A DNA stretch of 64,000 nt from Mycobacterium tilburgii (GTDB lineage: Bacteria; Actinomycetota; Actinomycetes; Mycobacteriales; Mycobacteriaceae). The DNA is taken from contig NZ_LR655691.1 in the NCBI RefSeq assembly GCF_902168065.1, positions 1 through 64,000 of the forward strand, in the 5' to 3' direction. A model generated the notes under the pieces. It was not told the origin of the DNA. It saw only the letters and a list, made by a program, of their open reading frames with translations, and searched no databases. Positions 10,316-20,698 of the stretch are shown here, in pieces; position 1 is the stretch's first letter; each line of letters starts with the position of its first letter. The position numbers and the translations under genes were made by a program.

Positions 10316-11503
10316 ATGGCCCAGCGTGAATGGGTCGAAAAGGACTTCTACGAGGAGCTGGGCGTCTCCTCCGACGCCAGCCCCGAAGAGATCAAACGCG
10401 CCTATCGCAAGCTGGCGCGTGACTTGCACCCGGATGCGAATCCCGACAATCCCGCGGCCGGCGAACGGTTCAAAGCGTTGTCGGAGGCGCACAACGTGCT
10501 TTCGGATCCGGCCAAGCGCAAGGAGTACGACGAGACCCGCCGGCTTTTCGCCGGCGGGGGCTTCGGCGGTCGGCGGTTCGACGGTGGCGGCTTCGGCAGC
10601 TTCAACGTGGGCGGCTACGGCTCCGATGGCGCCGAGTTCAACCTGAACGACCTGTTCGACGCCGCGGGCCGCAGCGGCGGTGCCAACATCGGCGACCTCT
10701 TCGGCGGCCTGTTCGGACGCGGCGCGGGCGCGCGGCCCAGTCGACCGCGCCGCGGCAACGACCTGGAAACCGAAACCGAGCTGGATTTTGTCGAGGCCGC
10801 CAAGGGCGTCGCGATGCCGCTGCGGCTGACCAGCCCAGCGCCGTGCACGAATTGCCATGGCAGCGGGGCACGTCCGGGCACCAGCCCGAAGGTGTGTCCC
10901 ACCTGTAATGGGTCCGGCGTGGTCAGCCGCAACCAGGGGGCGTTCGGGTTTTCCGAGCCGTGCACCGAATGTCGGGGCAGCGGCTCGATCATCGAGCACC
11001 CCTGCGACGAGTGCAAGGGCACCGGTGTCGCCACCCGCACCCGCACCATCAGCGTGCGGATCCCACGGGGAGTCGAAGACGGGCAACGGATCCGGCTGCC
11101 CGGGCAGGGTGAGGCCGGGCTGCGCGGCGCCCCGTCGGGCGACCTGTACGTGACGGTGCACGTGCGGCCGGACAAGGTCTTCGCCCGCGACGGTGACGAA
11201 TTGACTGTGACCGTGCCGGTTAGTTTCAGCGAATTAGCCCTCGGGTCAACACTTTCCGTGCCCACCCTGGACGGGAAGGTCAGTGTTCGCGTGCCCAAGG
11301 GTACGGCGGACGGCCGTATCCTGCGGGTACGTGGGCGCGGTGTGCCCAAGCGTAGCGGTGGGCACGGTGACTTGCTGGTCACCGTGAAAGTCGCTGTGCC
11401 GCCGAACCTGGAAGGCGCCGCACAAGAAGCTCTGGAGGCGTACGCCGAAGCCGAGCGGGCGAGCGGCTTCAACCCGCGGGCCGGATGGGCAGGTAACCGC
11501 TGA
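10316..11503 (+). CDS. dnaJ1: Co-chaperone DnaJ1 (Hsp40)
   Basis: Hsp40 that delivers clients to DnaK and stimulates its ATPase; 395 residues. The J domain is at about residues 8-75 with the HPD tripeptide in [12 protein letters not shown] Gly/Phe-rich stretch follows, then four zinc-finger repeats ([32 protein letters not shown], residues 179-243) and the C-terminal substrate-binding domain. A GGGAGGGGG purine run precedes ATG at 10316. The stop codon overlaps the hspR start by one base (TGATG). Confidence 0.98.
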   Translation: MAQREWVEKDFYEELGVSSDASPEEIKRAYRKLARDLHPDANPDNPAAGERFKALSEAHNVLSDPAKRKEYDETRRLFAGGGFGGRRFDGGGFGSFNVGGYGSDGAEFNLNDLFDAAGRSGGANIGDLFGGLFGRGAGARPSRPRRGNDLETETELDFVEAAKGVAMPLRLTSPAPCTNCHGSGARPGTSPKVCPTCNGSGVVSRNQGAFGFSEPCTECRGSGSIIEHPCDECKGTGVATRTRTISVRIPRGVEDGQRIRLPGQGEAGLRGAPSGDLYVTVHVRPDKVFARDGDELTVTVPVSFSELALGSTLSVPTLDGKVSVRVPKGTADGRILRVRGRGVPKRSGGHGDLLVTVKVAVPPNLEGAAQEALEAYAEAERASGFNPRAGWAGNR

Positions 11504-11889
11504 TGGTTAAGAACTCCAGGCGCGACGAGGCGCGGACCTTTTTGATCTCAGTGGCGGCCGAACTCGCCGGCATGCACGCTCAGACGTTGCGGACCTACGA
11601 CCGGCTGGGGCTGGTCAGCCCGAGCCGCACTTCCGGTGGCGGGCGACGTTATTCGCAGCACGACGTGGAATTGCTGCGCGAGGTGCAGCGCCTGTCCCAG
11701 GACGAGGGTGTCAACCTGGCCGGGATCAAGCGCATCATCGAGCTAACCAATCAGGTTGAGGCACTGCAGTCGCGGGTGAAGGAAATGGCCGAGGAAATCG
11801 CAGCGTTGCGCGCCAACCAGCGCCGCGAGGTCGCTGTGGTACCCAAGAGCACGGCGCTGGTGGTGTGGCAGCCGCGTAAGGGTCGCTGA
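11503..11889 (+). CDS. hspR: Heat-shock repressor HspR
   Basis: MerR-type repressor of 128 residues that binds HAIR operators of the dnaK operon and clpB. The helix-turn-helix includes FLISVAAELAGMHAQTLRTY and DRLGLVSPSRTSGGGRRYS, then a coiled-coil segment (IIELTNQVEALQSRVKEMAE) for dimerisation. It is translationally coupled to dnaJ1 and last in the operon. Three HAIR-like sites are visible in this window (7609, 7665, 15050), so regulator and main targets lie within 8 kb. Intact. Confidence 0.97.
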   Translation: MVKNSRRDEARTFLISVAAELAGMHAQTLRTYDRLGLVSPSRTSGGGRRYSQHDVELLREVQRLSQDEGVNLAGIKRIIELTNQVEALQSRVKEMAEEIAALRANQRREVAVVPKSTALVVWQPRKGR

Positions 11890-11943
11890 CCCGCGGATGC
11901 GCTGGTTCACCTGCCGCGGCGCGGCTTTCAGCGGTCGGCGGGG

Positions 11944-12822
11944 TCAGGCGACTCGGACGGAGAACTGAGCGACTGCCGGTTCGCCGGGGCGGGCGGTGGA
12001 TAGCCGCCACGGCTGAGCGCCGCGGTCGGCGCCGTTCATCGGCTCGAAGCACACCACTTCCTCGCTCGGCGGTGCGAAGATCTGGGCCGCCGAATACCCT
12101 TGCTCGAAGTGCACTTCCAGCCAGCGCCCGCCACCGGACACCGCGAACACGGCACCGTCGGATACCTGGTCGTAGGCGTCGTCAAAGGTGTTTTTGCCCA
12201 GCAGTTCTCGTGTGGCGGGCTGCTCCGACGATTGTCCGGTGGGCAGGCCGCGTCCGTCGAGGCTCAGATGCAGCAGCGGCGGGGTCTCGATGAGCCACTC
12301 GCCGCGGGCCGCCTCCGGCACCTGCAGGTAAGGATGAAAGCCGTAGCACAGCGGGACGGCGGTGTCGCCGGTTGCGTGACGGTCGTGCGCACCGTCACCG
12401 CCCGGTCGGCCAGCCGCATGTCCACTGTGAGCAAGTGCGGGTAGGGGAAGCTGGCCAGCAGTCGCCGGTCGGCACCGAAGTCCACCTCGGCTGTGAGCTC
12501 GTTGGTCGACTGGGTGATCACCCGCCATCCCGGGTAGGCGGCCAGGGCGCCGTGAATGGGTAGCCCGTTGGTGTCCGCCCGGACGCCGTTATCGCCCGGC
12601 GTCAGCTCGGCGGTATAGGTGTTGGCGCTCAAGCGATTCGCCCAGGGATACAGAATCGGAACGCCCATCGTCTTGCTGGCGTGCAGGTAGCCGTCCAGGC
12701 CTCGCCGCTGGCCGAGCAACTCGACGCCGTCGTCGGTCAGCGAGGTGCCGATCATGCCGTCGTCGGGGCGCGAACTGCGCGGCCAGCGAGGAGGTGGGGT
12801 CCCGCAGGGTCACCACATGCAC
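11944..12822 (-). pseudogene. Aldose 1-epimerase family protein, frameshifted
   Basis: Mutarotase-fold protein of about 290 codons split over three frames. The N-terminus MHVVTLRDPTSSLAAQFAP (12822 to about 12765) changes frame before MIGTSLTDDGVELLGQRRGL and PMGVPILYPWANRLS-like sequence, which runs to about 12375. The last part, CYGFHPYLQVP through FEPMNGADRGAQPWRLS and FSVRVA, is in the first frame again. HPY and the FEPMNG segment belong to the epimerase active-site region. Two frameshifts, no large deletion, so this looks like a recent loss. It is convergent with hspR. Confidence 0.83.
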
Positions 12823-12900
12823 AGGGTCAGCCTAGCGGCGATCGCAAGTGCGGCGTGGCCGCGCGCGGCGGGTCGTCGCCATCAAACCTAGCGGTCGGGC

Positions 12901-14067
12901 CTAGCGACTCAACGGATCGTGCTGAATGCGCTGCGGCGGAGCGCCTTTGGCCAGCAGCGCGTTTTTGGTGACCTGCACCATGGCGGGCCCACCGCAGATC
13001 AGGATCTGCCTGTCGCCCCATCCGCCGTACCGGGTCACCACCCTCGGCAGCCGGCCGACTTGATGCACATGCAGACCGCGCGGCGGCGTCACATCGGGAT
13101 AGTCGGCGGCCCAGGCCGGGTTGTTGTTGTAGTCCGATACGGGCGAGACCGACAGCCACGGATTGTGCGCGGCGATCTGCCACAGCGTAGGCAGGTCGTA
13201 CAGCTCGCAGCGGTACCGCGCGCCGAAAAACAGGTGCACCCGCGGGTTTTCCGCGTACCGGCACAGGTCCATGATCAGCGTCCGCAGCGGCGCCAAGCCG
13301 GTGCTCCCGGCGACCATCAGGACGTCGCCGCCGCCCCGGTCGACGTGCAGGCCGCCGTGCGGGCTGGACAGTCGCCACCGGTCGCCCGGCCGCGTCTCGT
13401 TGACGATCGCGCTGCTCACCAGCCCGCCGGGGACCTGGCGGACGTGGAATTCGATGCCGCCGTCGGGGCCGGCCGGGATGGCGGGGCTGAGGAATCGCCA
13501 ACGCCCTGGGCATTGCGGAACATGGACGTCGACGTATTGGCCGGGGTGGTAGTGCATGGGGTGGTCCAGTCGCAGTCGGACGACGGCGAGGTCCCGCGAA
13601 ACCCGATGGTGTTCGACGACGGTGCCGTCCCACCAGGCGGGACCCTCCTCGGCGTCGGCGGCACCGCTCATCACGCCGGTGATCAGGTTGAGCGATTGGT
13701 GGGCCGCATCGTCGACGGCATCGGTCCAGGCGTCGCCGACCTGCCTGCGCAATGCGGCCAGTAGGGCGGCCCGCAGCGATTCGTAATGTCTTGGCAGCAC
13801 ACCGTATTTGCGGTGGTCCCGGCCGAGCTGGGCTAGGAAGGCCACCGGTTCCTGAGCGCGCTGCGCGACCAGCTCACCGTAGACCCAGTGCAACGCGTGA
13901 CCGAAAGCTGCCCGCTGAGCGTCCATTTCGGGTGGGAACAGGTCGCGTAGCGAGACGTTGAAGGCGAACCACTGGGTGTAGAAATGGCGCACGAGTTCGG
14001 CGCCCGCGGCGTTGGGGGCCAGGGCGTCGCGCAGCACTTGCAGGGCATCGGAGTCCTCTAAGCCCAC
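12901..14067 (-). CDS. Flavohaemoglobin-like oxidoreductase (Rv0385 homologue)
   Basis: A globin domain (about residues 1-135, with ELVRHFYTQWFAFNVSLRDL and DHRKYGVLPRHYESLRAALL) is followed by a ferredoxin-reductase-type FAD domain (HYHPGQYVDVHVP) and an NAD domain (VLMVAGSTGLAPLRTLIMDL). The 388 residues match the roughly 390-residue mycobacterial type II flavohaemoglobin-like family, whose role is unsettled (electron transfer, lactate-linked or nitrosative-stress proposals). The proper start is GTG at 14067. The reading frame is also open further upstream because a frameshift in the DUF3060 gene runs into it without a stop, so an automated call could wrongly give a 662-residue fusion. Confidence 0.88.
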   Translation of the reverse strand: MGLEDSDALQVLRDALAPNAAGAELVRHFYTQWFAFNVSLRDLFPPEMDAQRAAFGHALHWVYGELVAQRAQEPVAFLAQLGRDHRKYGVLPRHYESLRAALLAALRRQVGDAWTDAVDDAAHQSLNLITGVMSGAADAEEGPAWWDGTVVEHHRVSRDLAVVRLRLDHPMHYHPGQYVDVHVPQCPGRWRFLSPAIPAGPDGGIEFHVRQVPGGLVSSAIVNETRPGDRWRLSSPHGGLHVDRGGGDVLMVAGSTGLAPLRTLIMDLCRYAENPRVHLFFGARYRCELYDLPTLWQIAAHNPWLSVSPVSDYNNNPAWAADYPDVTPPRGLHVHQVGRLPRVVTRYGGWGDRQILICGGPAMVQVTKNALLAKGAPPQRIQHDPLSR

Positions 14068-14102
14068 GGGGCCCGATTCTAAGTCGGCTGGCAGCGCCGC
14101 CG

Positions 14103-14963
14103 TTAGCCCTGACGGACGGTGTTCGACCTGCCGGTGTTGGCGATCGTCGGTGAACCCCAGTGGTAGGTGATCACGTTGCCGGTGCCCGAGATGCTGATTG
14201 CGTCGACGGTGAGGCGATTTTCTTTGCCGGCAACGGCGACGCTGGTGCAGGTGACCGGTGACGGTGTCCATGTTGGCCACGCCGCTGACCGACAGGTAGC
14301 CCCCGTTGCACTGCACCGTTCTCGTCATGCCGGACCCACTGACCTGCAACGTGCCGGCGGCGGGCACGTTCTCGGCGGGGGTGTCGCCGACGAGGTTGGT
14401 GCGGAATCCGGCGGCCGCCAGCCCGGCCAGGGGCAGCAACCCCACCACGATGACCAACCAGCAGGACATTCCCACCAATAACCTGGGCCGCAGCGCGCCG
14501 ATCCAGTTGCCGGTCCGGTCGAGGTCGTAGGCAAACGCGCTCACGCAGCGGGCGCGTGCCGGATTGCGCTGGTCGGCGAGGATCACCCCGTCGACGTATT
14601 CCCGCCCGCGCATCACCAGAGCGCCGCGGTGGCCGTCGAGTGTGAACGACACCGTCGTCTTGGTGTTGGGGCCGCTCCAGCGCAGCCGGGTGACGGTCCA
14701 CTCCCGCGCGATCGGTAGTCGAGTATTGAAATACTGTGCTCGGGAAGGCTTTCGATGCCGGTGACGGTCGCGACGCGCCCCCACTTGAGCAGCCCGAGCC
14801 GAATACGCGCGCCGTAGAGGTGAACGGCGTAGATCTCGGCCAGGGTGATCACCGCGGTGGCGGCAAAGGCCGTCAGTAGTTGCAGCCACAGCGCGATCGG
14901 CGCGATCGCGACGACGAACAGCGTCCAGACGTACCGCCAGCGAAACGGGAGCAACTCAGCCAC
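14103..14963 (-). pseudogene. DUF3060 membrane protein, frameshifted
   Basis: The N-terminus (MAELLPFRWRYVWTLFVVAI from 14963) has a membrane helix pair and a PH-like domain; the frame changes near 14735 and resumes at FNTRLPIAREWTVTRLRWSG, includes a further helix (SCWLVIVVGLLPLAGLAAAG), and enters a C-terminal DUF3060 beta-solenoid (LQVSGSGMTRTVQCNGGYLS). A second shift near 14255 displaces the native ending (VDAISISGTGNVITYHWGS) whose stop is at 14103. After the second shift the aberrant frame reads through into the flavohaemoglobin-like gene. The native protein would be about 285 residues; function unknown. Confidence 0.8.
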
Positions 14964-15049
14964 CCAAAAGGTGACCGGAATCCGCCGGGGCGGCGGCGCG
15001 AGGCGGAGTCGTCGCCTCCCTCGTGCAAAATTCCTCCAAGAAATCTAGA

Positions 15050-15070
15050 CTTGAGCGAAACAGACTCAAC
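15050..15070 (+). promoter_or_regulatory. HAIR operator upstream of clpB
   Basis: CTTGAGC-N7-ACTCAAC, matching the HspR HAIR consensus with the correct 7-nt spacer, 61 nt before the proposed clpB start. Its position between the divergent DUF3060 gene and clpB makes clpB an HspR-regulated gene, as in other mycobacteria. Confidence 0.85.
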
Positions 15071-15130
15071 CTTGACGACGTTGAACATCGCGAGAAGCAT
15101 TTTCCCTATACCCGAACGGAGGTGTCTCGG

Positions 15131-17683
15131 TTGGCCAGCGACTCTTTCAACCCGACCACCAAGACGCAAGCAGCTCTGACGTCAGCCTTACAAGCGGCCA
15201 GCGCTGCCGGTAACCCCGACATCAGGCCCGCACATTTGCTGCTGGCGTTGCTAACCCAGAACGATGGAATCGCCGCGCCGCTCCTGGAAGCTGTCGGTGT
15301 CGCGCCCGGGACCATTCGGACCGAAACCGAGCACCTGCTCGAACGGCTGCCCCGCGCGAGCGGCTTCAGCTCGCAGCCCCAGTTGTCGCGTGAATCGCTG
15401 GCCGCCATTACCACCGCCCAGCAGCTGGCCACCGAGATGGACGACGAGTACGTCTCCACTGAGCACCTGTTGGTGGGCCTGGCTACCGGCGACTCCGACG
15501 TCGCCAAGCTGCTCACCGGCCACGGCGCGTCCCCCCAGGCTCTACGGGACGCGTTCGTCAAGGTGCGCGGCAGCACCCGGGTCACCAGCACCGACCCCGA
15601 AGCGACGTATCAGGCGCTGGAGAAGTACTCCACCGATCTGACCGCCCGCGCTCGGGAAGGCAAGCTCGACCCGGTCATAGGGCGCGACAACGAGATCCGT
15701 CGCGTTGTGCAGGTGTTGTCCCGGCGCACCAAGAACAACCCGGTGCTGATCGGTGAACCCGGCGTCGGCAAGACCGCGATCGTCGAGGGCCTGGCCCAGC
15801 GCATCGTGGCCGGCGACGTTCCGGAGAGCCTGCGCGACAAGACCGTCATCGCACTCGACCTCGGGTCGATGGTCGCCGGCGCGAAGTACCGCGGCGAATT
15901 CGAGGAGCGGCTCAAGGCCGTGCTGGACGACATCAAGAACTCCGCGGGCCAGATCATCACGTTCATCGACGAGCTGCACACCATCGTCGGTGCCGGCGCG
16001 ACCGGCGAGGGCGCGATGGACGTCGGCAACATGATCAAGCCGATGCTGGCTCGCGGCGAGCTGAGGCTGGTCGGCGCCACCACCCTCGACGAGTACAGCA
16101 AGTACATCGAGAAGGACGCGGCGCTGGAACGCCGGTTCCAGCAGGTGCTGGTCGGCGAGCCGTCTGTGGAGGATACCGTCGGCATCCTGCGCGGCCTCAA
16201 GGATCGCTACGAGGTGCATCACGGGGTGCGGATCACAGACTCCGCGCTAGTGGCGGCGGCAACCCTGTCCGACCGGTACATCACCGCCCGCTTCCTGCCG
16301 GACAAGGCCATCGACCTGGTCGACGAGGCCGCCAGCCGGCTCAAGATGGAGATCGACTCCCGGCCCGTCGAGATCGACGAGGTCGAGCGGCTGGTGCGCC
16401 GCCTCGAAATCGAGGAGATGGCGCTGGCCAAGGAGGAGGACGAGGCGTCCAAGGAGCGGCTGGATAAGCTGCGCTCGGAGCTGGCCGACCAGAAAGAAAA
16501 GCTGGCCGAGCTGACCACCCGGTGGCAAAACGAGAAGAACGCCATCGACACCGTGCGCGAGCTCAAGGAACAGCTGGAGGCCCTGCGGGGCGAGTCGGAG
16601 CGCGCCGAGCGCGACGGCGACCTGGCCAAGGCCGCGGAGCTGCGGTACGGGCGCATCCCGGAGGTCGAGAAGAAGCTCGAAGCGGCACTGCCGCAGGCCG
16701 AGGCGCGGGAAAATTGGATGCTAAAGGAGGAGGTCGGTCCCGACGACATCGCCGATGTGGTGTCGGCGTGGACCGGGATCCCCGCCGGCCGGATGCTCGA
16801 GGGTGAGACTGCCAAGCTGCTGCGCATGGAGGACGAGCTGGGCAAGCGCGTCATCGGCCAGAAGAAGGCGGTGACCGCGGTTTCCGACGCGGTGCGTCGG
16901 TCCCGGGCCGGCGTCGCCGACCCCAACCGGCCGACCGGGTCATTCATGTTCCTCGGCCCGACCGGTGTCGGTAAGACCGAGCTGGCCAAGGCGCTGGCGG
17001 AGTTCCTGTTCGACGACGAACGCGCCATGGTCCGCATCGATATGAGCGAGTACGGCGAGAAGCACTCGGTGGCCCGCCTGGTCGGCGCCCCGCCCGGCTA
17101 CATCGGCTACGATCAGGGTGGTCAGCTCACCGAGGCGGTGCGGCGGCGCCCGTACACCGTGATCCTGTTCGACGAGATCGAAAAGGCGCACCCCGATGTG
17201 TTCGACGTGCTGTTGCAGGTGCTCGACGAGGGTCGGCTGACCGACGGGCAGGGCCGCACGGTCGACTTCCGCAACACCATACTTATCCTGACGTCCAATC
17301 TCGGGTCGGGCGGCAGCGAAGAGCAGGTGATGGCGGCGGTCCGCTCGGCGTTCAAGCCGGAGTTCATCAACCGGCTCGACGACGTGATCATCTTCCAGGG
17401 CCTGGAGCCCGGCGAGTTGGTGCAGATCGTCGACATCCAGCTGGCTCAGCTGCAGAAGCGGCTGGCGCAGCGCCGCCTCACGCTGGAAGTGTCGCTGCCG
17501 GCCAAGCAGTGGCTCGCCCAGCGCGGGTTCGATCTCGTGTACGGCGCTCGGCCATTGCGTCGGCTGGTCCAGCAGGCCATTGGGGACCAGTTGGCCAAGC
17601 TGCTGCTGGCCGGCGACGTCCACGACGGCGACACCGTGCCGGTCAACGTCAGCCCGGGCGGCGACAGCCTGATCTTGGGCTGA
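15131..17683 (+). CDS. clpB: Disaggregase ClpB
   Basis: Hexameric AAA+ disaggregase (850 residues) that extracts proteins from aggregates with DnaK. An N-terminal Clp_N repeat domain leads to AAA1 with Walker A GEPGVGKT and Walker [10 protein letters not shown], a long coiled-coil middle domain (about residues 400-520, [20 protein letters not shown]), then AAA2 with GPTGVGKT and [13 protein letters not shown], and a ClpB C-terminal domain. TTG at 15131 is chosen because GGAGG lies 8 nt upstream and the protein then starts [17 protein letters not shown] like other mycobacterial ClpB. A longer frame from 15023 would place the HAIR operator inside the gene. Intact. Confidence 0.97.
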   Translation: MASDSFNPTTKTQAALTSALQAASAAGNPDIRPAHLLLALLTQNDGIAAPLLEAVGVAPGTIRTETEHLLERLPRASGFSSQPQLSRESLAAITTAQQLATEMDDEYVSTEHLLVGLATGDSDVAKLLTGHGASPQALRDAFVKVRGSTRVTSTDPEATYQALEKYSTDLTARAREGKLDPVIGRDNEIRRVVQVLSRRTKNNPVLIGEPGVGKTAIVEGLAQRIVAGDVPESLRDKTVIALDLGSMVAGAKYRGEFEERLKAVLDDIKNSAGQIITFIDELHTIVGAGATGEGAMDVGNMIKPMLARGELRLVGATTLDEYSKYIEKDAALERRFQQVLVGEPSVEDTVGILRGLKDRYEVHHGVRITDSALVAAATLSDRYITARFLPDKAIDLVDEAASRLKMEIDSRPVEIDEVERLVRRLEIEEMALAKEEDEASKERLDKLRSELADQKEKLAELTTRWQNEKNAIDTVRELKEQLEALRGESERAERDGDLAKAAELRYGRIPEVEKKLEAALPQAEARENWMLKEEVGPDDIADVVSAWTGIPAGRMLEGETAKLLRMEDELGKRVIGQKKAVTAVSDAVRRSRAGVADPNRPTGSFMFLGPTGVGKTELAKALAEFLFDDERAMVRIDMSEYGEKHSVARLVGAPPGYIGYDQGGQLTEAVRRRPYTVILFDEIEKAHPDVFDVLLQVLDEGRLTDGQGRTVDFRNTILILTSNLGSGGSEEQVMAAVRSAFKPEFINRLDDVIIFQGLEPGELVQIVDIQLAQLQKRLAQRRLTLEVSLPAKQWLAQRGFDLVYGARPLRRLVQQAIGDQLAKLLLAGDVHDGDTVPVNVSPGGDSLILG

Positions 17684-17695
17684 CGCCGCGCCCCC

Positions 17696-17758
17696 GCGCC
17701 GAACGTGCACTGATAGCGAGATTTCCGCGATTTTTCGCGCTGAGTGCACGTTCGGCGC
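17696..17758. terminator. Large stem-loop between convergent clpB and crotonase remnant
   Basis: GCGCCGAACGTGCACT (17696-17711) is perfectly complementary to 17743-17758, with a 31-nt loop that itself contains a GCGAG/CGCGC pairing. It lies 12 nt after the clpB stop and 10 nt before the end of the convergent gene, so a bidirectional terminator role is plausible. It carries GTGCACT, also seen in the palindromes at 45036 and 46026. Confidence 0.6.
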
Positions 17759-17768
17759 TCGCAGGACG

Positions 17769-18253
17769 CTATTGGCGCCGGTCGCCCAGCTCGCAGTCAC
17801 GAGTCTGGGCGCCGGCGGGCGCCACCTCCGGGTGACCCAGCACGGTCGTGCCGAGCGCGGCAAAGCGCATGTCGAATGCCATTGCGAACTCGCAGCCACC
17901 GCCGCGGCAGACCCCCTGGATGACCGCGACGGTCGCCATCGGCAGCGTCCGCACCTGCTCGGTCACCGCGTGAAACAGTGACAGCTCCGGGTGCGGGCCG
18001 AGGTCCTCGCTTGTCGTGAAGGCGGGCAGATCCAGGATCAACTCCACGTCAGCGTGGGCGATGAATATCTCCGGATCGGTCGAATCGACGACCAGCACGC
18101 GCACCGCGTCATCGGCTGCGACCTCGCGCGTCAGCCGGTCGATCTTGTGCAGCAGCGACGCGTCCAGCAAATTGATCGGGGGTGGTCGATGGTTGCCCGG
18201 CAAACACTGTCGGCCGCCGCGACGCGAATGAACTGGAAGCCGTCGTAGGCCAT
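17769..18253 (-). pseudogene. Enoyl-CoA hydratase/isomerase (crotonase) family, truncated and frameshifted
   Basis: Starts at ATG 18253 (MAYDGFQFIRVAAADSVCRA) and loses one base in the run encoding the Pro-Pro of the native HPPINLLDASLL, so the rest is in another frame. VIQGVCRGGGCEFAMAFDMR is the oxyanion-hole region of the crotonase fold. The frame diverges after LGHPEVAPAGAQTR and ends at 17769, giving about 160 codons against roughly 250 in the family; the C-terminal trimerisation helices are missing. Confidence 0.82.
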
Positions 18254-18344
18254 GCGGGAAACCCTACGCGTATCAGCAAACTTAATGTGGTTGTGACCTG
18301 GTCGCATTCTCGGTTCCGGTCCGATAGCGGATACGCTACTTAGG

Positions 18345-19199
18345 ATGGTCCCGCTTTGGTTCACGCTCTCCGCGCTGTGCTTCGTCGGTGCGGTGGTGCT
18401 GCTGTACGTCGACATCGATCGACGCCGCGGGCGCAGCAGACGGCGTCGATCCTGGGCGCGCTCGCATGGATTCGATTACGAGCGCGAGTCGACCGAAATC
18501 CTCAAGCGCTGGAAGCGCGGCGTGATGTCGACGGTCGGCGATGTTCCCGCCCACAACGTCGTGCTGGGCCAAATCCGTGGTGAGGCAGTGTACATCTTCG
18601 ATCTTGAGGAAGTCGCCACCGTGATCGCGCTGCACCGCAAGGTGGGCACCAACGTTGTCGTCGACCTGCGGCTCAAAGGTCTCAAAGAGCCGCGCGAAAG
18701 CGACATCTGGTTGCTCGGCGCGATCGGTCCGCGGATGGTGTACTCCACCAACCTGGACGCCACCCGCCGGGCCTGTGACCGCCGGATGGTCACCTTCGCG
18801 CACACCGCGCCGGATTCCGCCGAGATCATGTGGAACGAGCAGAACTGGACGCTGGTCGCGATGCCGGTGTCCAGCACGCGCACCCAGTGGGACGAGGGTC
18901 TGCGGACCGTGCGCCAGTTCAACGACCTGTTGCGGGTGTTGCCGCCGGTGCCTGCCGAAAGCGACGAGCCGGCCGGGCCGCGCGCCGCCGCGCCGAGCCG
19001 ACCGCTGCCCCCGGCCAGCCGCGCCGAGTTACCGCCCCGGCGTTCGGCCCAGGATGTGTCCGGGCTGGTGGGCTCGGATCCGCAGGTCGCCCGCCGCGCC
19101 GCGGAGCCCGGCCCCTGCGACGAGGGGCGTACCGAAGCGATCCGGCGCCCACCGTCGACCGAGCGCAACGGCCAGCAGGCCCCCAACTTCCATCACTGA
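18345..19199 (+). CDS. ttfA: TtfA, trehalose monomycolate transport factor (Rv0383c homologue)
   Basis: Inner-membrane partner of MmpL3 needed for export of trehalose monomycolate to the mycobacterial outer membrane. The protein is 284 residues: one N-terminal helix (PLWFTLSALCFVGAVVLLYV), a basic stretch (RRRGRSRRRRS), the conserved cytosolic domain from about residue 40 to 205 (FDYERESTEILKRWKRGVMS, DIWLLGAIGPRMVYSTNLDA), and a disordered Pro/Arg-rich tail. The role is from published work on Rv0383c; identity rests on overall match, length and position next to pyrE. Retention is expected because the gene is essential in M. tuberculosis. Confidence 0.9.
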   Translation: MVPLWFTLSALCFVGAVVLLYVDIDRRRGRSRRRRSWARSHGFDYERESTEILKRWKRGVMSTVGDVPAHNVVLGQIRGEAVYIFDLEEVATVIALHRKVGTNVVVDLRLKGLKEPRESDIWLLGAIGPRMVYSTNLDATRRACDRRMVTFAHTAPDSAEIMWNEQNWTLVAMPVSSTRTQWDEGLRTVRQFNDLLRVLPPVPAESDEPAGPRAAAPSRPLPPASRAELPPRRSAQDVSGLVGSDPQVARRAAEPGPCDEGRTEAIRRPPSTERNGQQAPNFHH

Positions 19200-19245
19200 A
19201 TCCTGTTGCGCTGCAACGGTAAACACACAAAGGGTAAATAAGGCC

Positions 19246-19785
19246 GTGTCCGAATCTGACCGCGCGGAACTGGCAGATCTGGTGCGACGACTGTCGGTGG
19301 TGCATGGCCGCGTCACGCTGTCGTCCGGCAAGGAGGCCGACTACTACGTCGACCTGCGCCGCGCCACCCTGCATCACCGGGTCGGTGCGCTGATCGGTGT
19401 GCTGATGCGGGAACTCACCGCTGACTGGGATTACGCCGTCGCCGGGGGCCTGACCCTGGGCGCGGACCCGGTCGCGACCGCCATCATGCACGCACCCGGT
19501 CGCCCGATCGACGCGTTCGTGGTGCGTAAATCGGTGAAAATCCATGGCCTGCAACGTCTTATCGAAGGATCCGAGGTTTCCGGGCAGCGGGTGCTGGTGG
19601 TCGAGGACACCAGCACCACCGGGGGGTCGGCGCTGACCGCGGTGCACGCCGTCCAGGACGCGGGCGGCGAAGTGATCGGCGTGGCCACCGTGGTGGACCG
19701 CGCTACCGGCGCCGCCGAAGCCATCCAGGCGGAGGGCCTGCCGTATCGCAGCGTGTTGGGTTTGGCCGATCTGGGGTTGAGCTAG
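19246..19785 (+). CDS. pyrE: Orotate phosphoribosyltransferase
   Basis: Converts orotate and PRPP to orotidine 5'-monophosphate in de novo pyrimidine synthesis. The 179 residues begin at GTG 19246 (VSESDRAELADLVRRL), the start matching mycobacterial PyrE; the frame is open further upstream only through the end of ttfA. The PRPP-binding motif is VLVVEDTSTTGGSAL near residue 118, with KEADYYVDLRR and FVVRKSVKIHG supplying substrate contacts. It sits between ttfA and a lipoprotein gene on the same strand, 13 nt before the latter. Intact. Confidence 0.95.
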   Translation: MSESDRAELADLVRRLSVVHGRVTLSSGKEADYYVDLRRATLHHRVGALIGVLMRELTADWDYAVAGGLTLGADPVATAIMHAPGRPIDAFVVRKSVKIHGLQRLIEGSEVSGQRVLVVEDTSTTGGSALTAVHAVQDAGGEVIGVATVVDRATGAAEAIQAEGLPYRSVLGLADLGLS

Positions 19786-19798
19786 GACCGTCACCGTT

Positions 19799-20698
19799 GT
19801 GCGCACTTTCCTGGCTATAGCAGCCTGTTTGGTACTCTGCCTGGCGGGCTGCTTGGGTTCCGGCCGTGTCGCGGCGCCATATGGCGCGCAGTCGACGCGG
19901 TTGGGCGAATCGCTGGCGGTGCTGGGCTGGAACATCTCGGTATCCAATTTGCGCTGGGGCGGCGACTACGTGCTGGTCGACGTCGAGGCGTCGCCGACGG
20001 ACCCGAAGGCGCCGCACACCAAGCCGGAGGACATTCGCTTCGGGTTGTACGGCGCGCTCGCCCACCCGATGGAGTCGGACGGGTTGGGCAGCTGTGACAC
20101 CGCGATGACGACCGTGCACGACATCCCGTCGCCGCTGAAGGCGCCGCCCGGACGGCTGACCGGCACCGTGTGCCTCGGCCCGCTAAAGGACCGCAGCCAG
20201 GTGCGCGGCGTGTACAGCTACTCGACACGCGACCGGATCCCCGACACTTCCGCGGCCTACCCGGCCGCGTTCCCGGTGGGCCTGATGCCGACCAACGTCA
20301 ACGACACCGGCCTGGTCGTCAAGACCACCAGCCTGTCGGCCTGGCGGGCCGACGGCACGCCGGTGACCCGGGCGCAACTCGGCGATCCGGGGGCCTTCAC
20401 CGGCAACGGCTACATGCTGCTCGGGCTGGACGCCGAGGCCGTCGCGGCGCGCTACCGTGACGACTCCGCCCGCCGCGGCGGCCCGATGATGTTGCTCGCG
20501 TCGCCGACGCTGCCCGCGCCCGGCCTGGACCCGGCGTGCGCGGTGTACGGGTCGTCGGTGCTGATCTTGCCCGAGGCGTCGCGGGACGCCGTGCACGTCT
20601 CCGCGTCGTTGTGCACCCAGGGCGAGATCAATCAGGCTCTGCTCTATGCGACGGTGGCGATCGTCGGTACGCACGCCGGGGTGTGGACCCAGCGATGA
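19799..20698 (+). CDS. Conserved lipoprotein (Rv0381c homologue)
   Basis: A 299-residue exported protein of unknown function. The signal peptide RTFLAIAACLVLCLAGC ends in lipobox LAGC, so the mature protein would start at Cys18. The ectodomain contains SVSNLRWGGDYVLVDVEASP-like beta-rich sequence and several spaced cysteines but no motif that I recognise. GTG at 19799 places the basic residue and hydrophobic core correctly. The last codons overlap the methyltransferase start (ATGA), indicating translational coupling in the ttfA-pyrE-Rv0381c-Rv0380c cluster. Confidence 0.82.
   Translation: MRTFLAIAACLVLCLAGCLGSGRVAAPYGAQSTRLGESLAVLGWNISVSNLRWGGDYVLVDVEASPTDPKAPHTKPEDIRFGLYGALAHPMESDGLGSCDTAMTTVHDIPSPLKAPPGRLTGTVCLGPLKDRSQVRGVYSYSTRDRIPDTSAAYPAAFPVGLMPTNVNDTGLVVKTTSLSAWRADGTPVTRAQLGDPGAFTGNGYMLLGLDAEAVAARYRDDSARRGGPMMLLASPTLPAPGLDPACAVYGSSVLILPEASRDAVHVSASLCTQGEINQALLYATVAIVGTHAGVWTQR

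Noticed and set aside
12901..14889. Genuine natural fusion of DUF3060 and flavohaemoglobin
   Set aside because: The native DUF3060 ending and stop (14103) are readable in another frame and the reductase has its own GTG at 14067, so the fusion arises from a frameshift.
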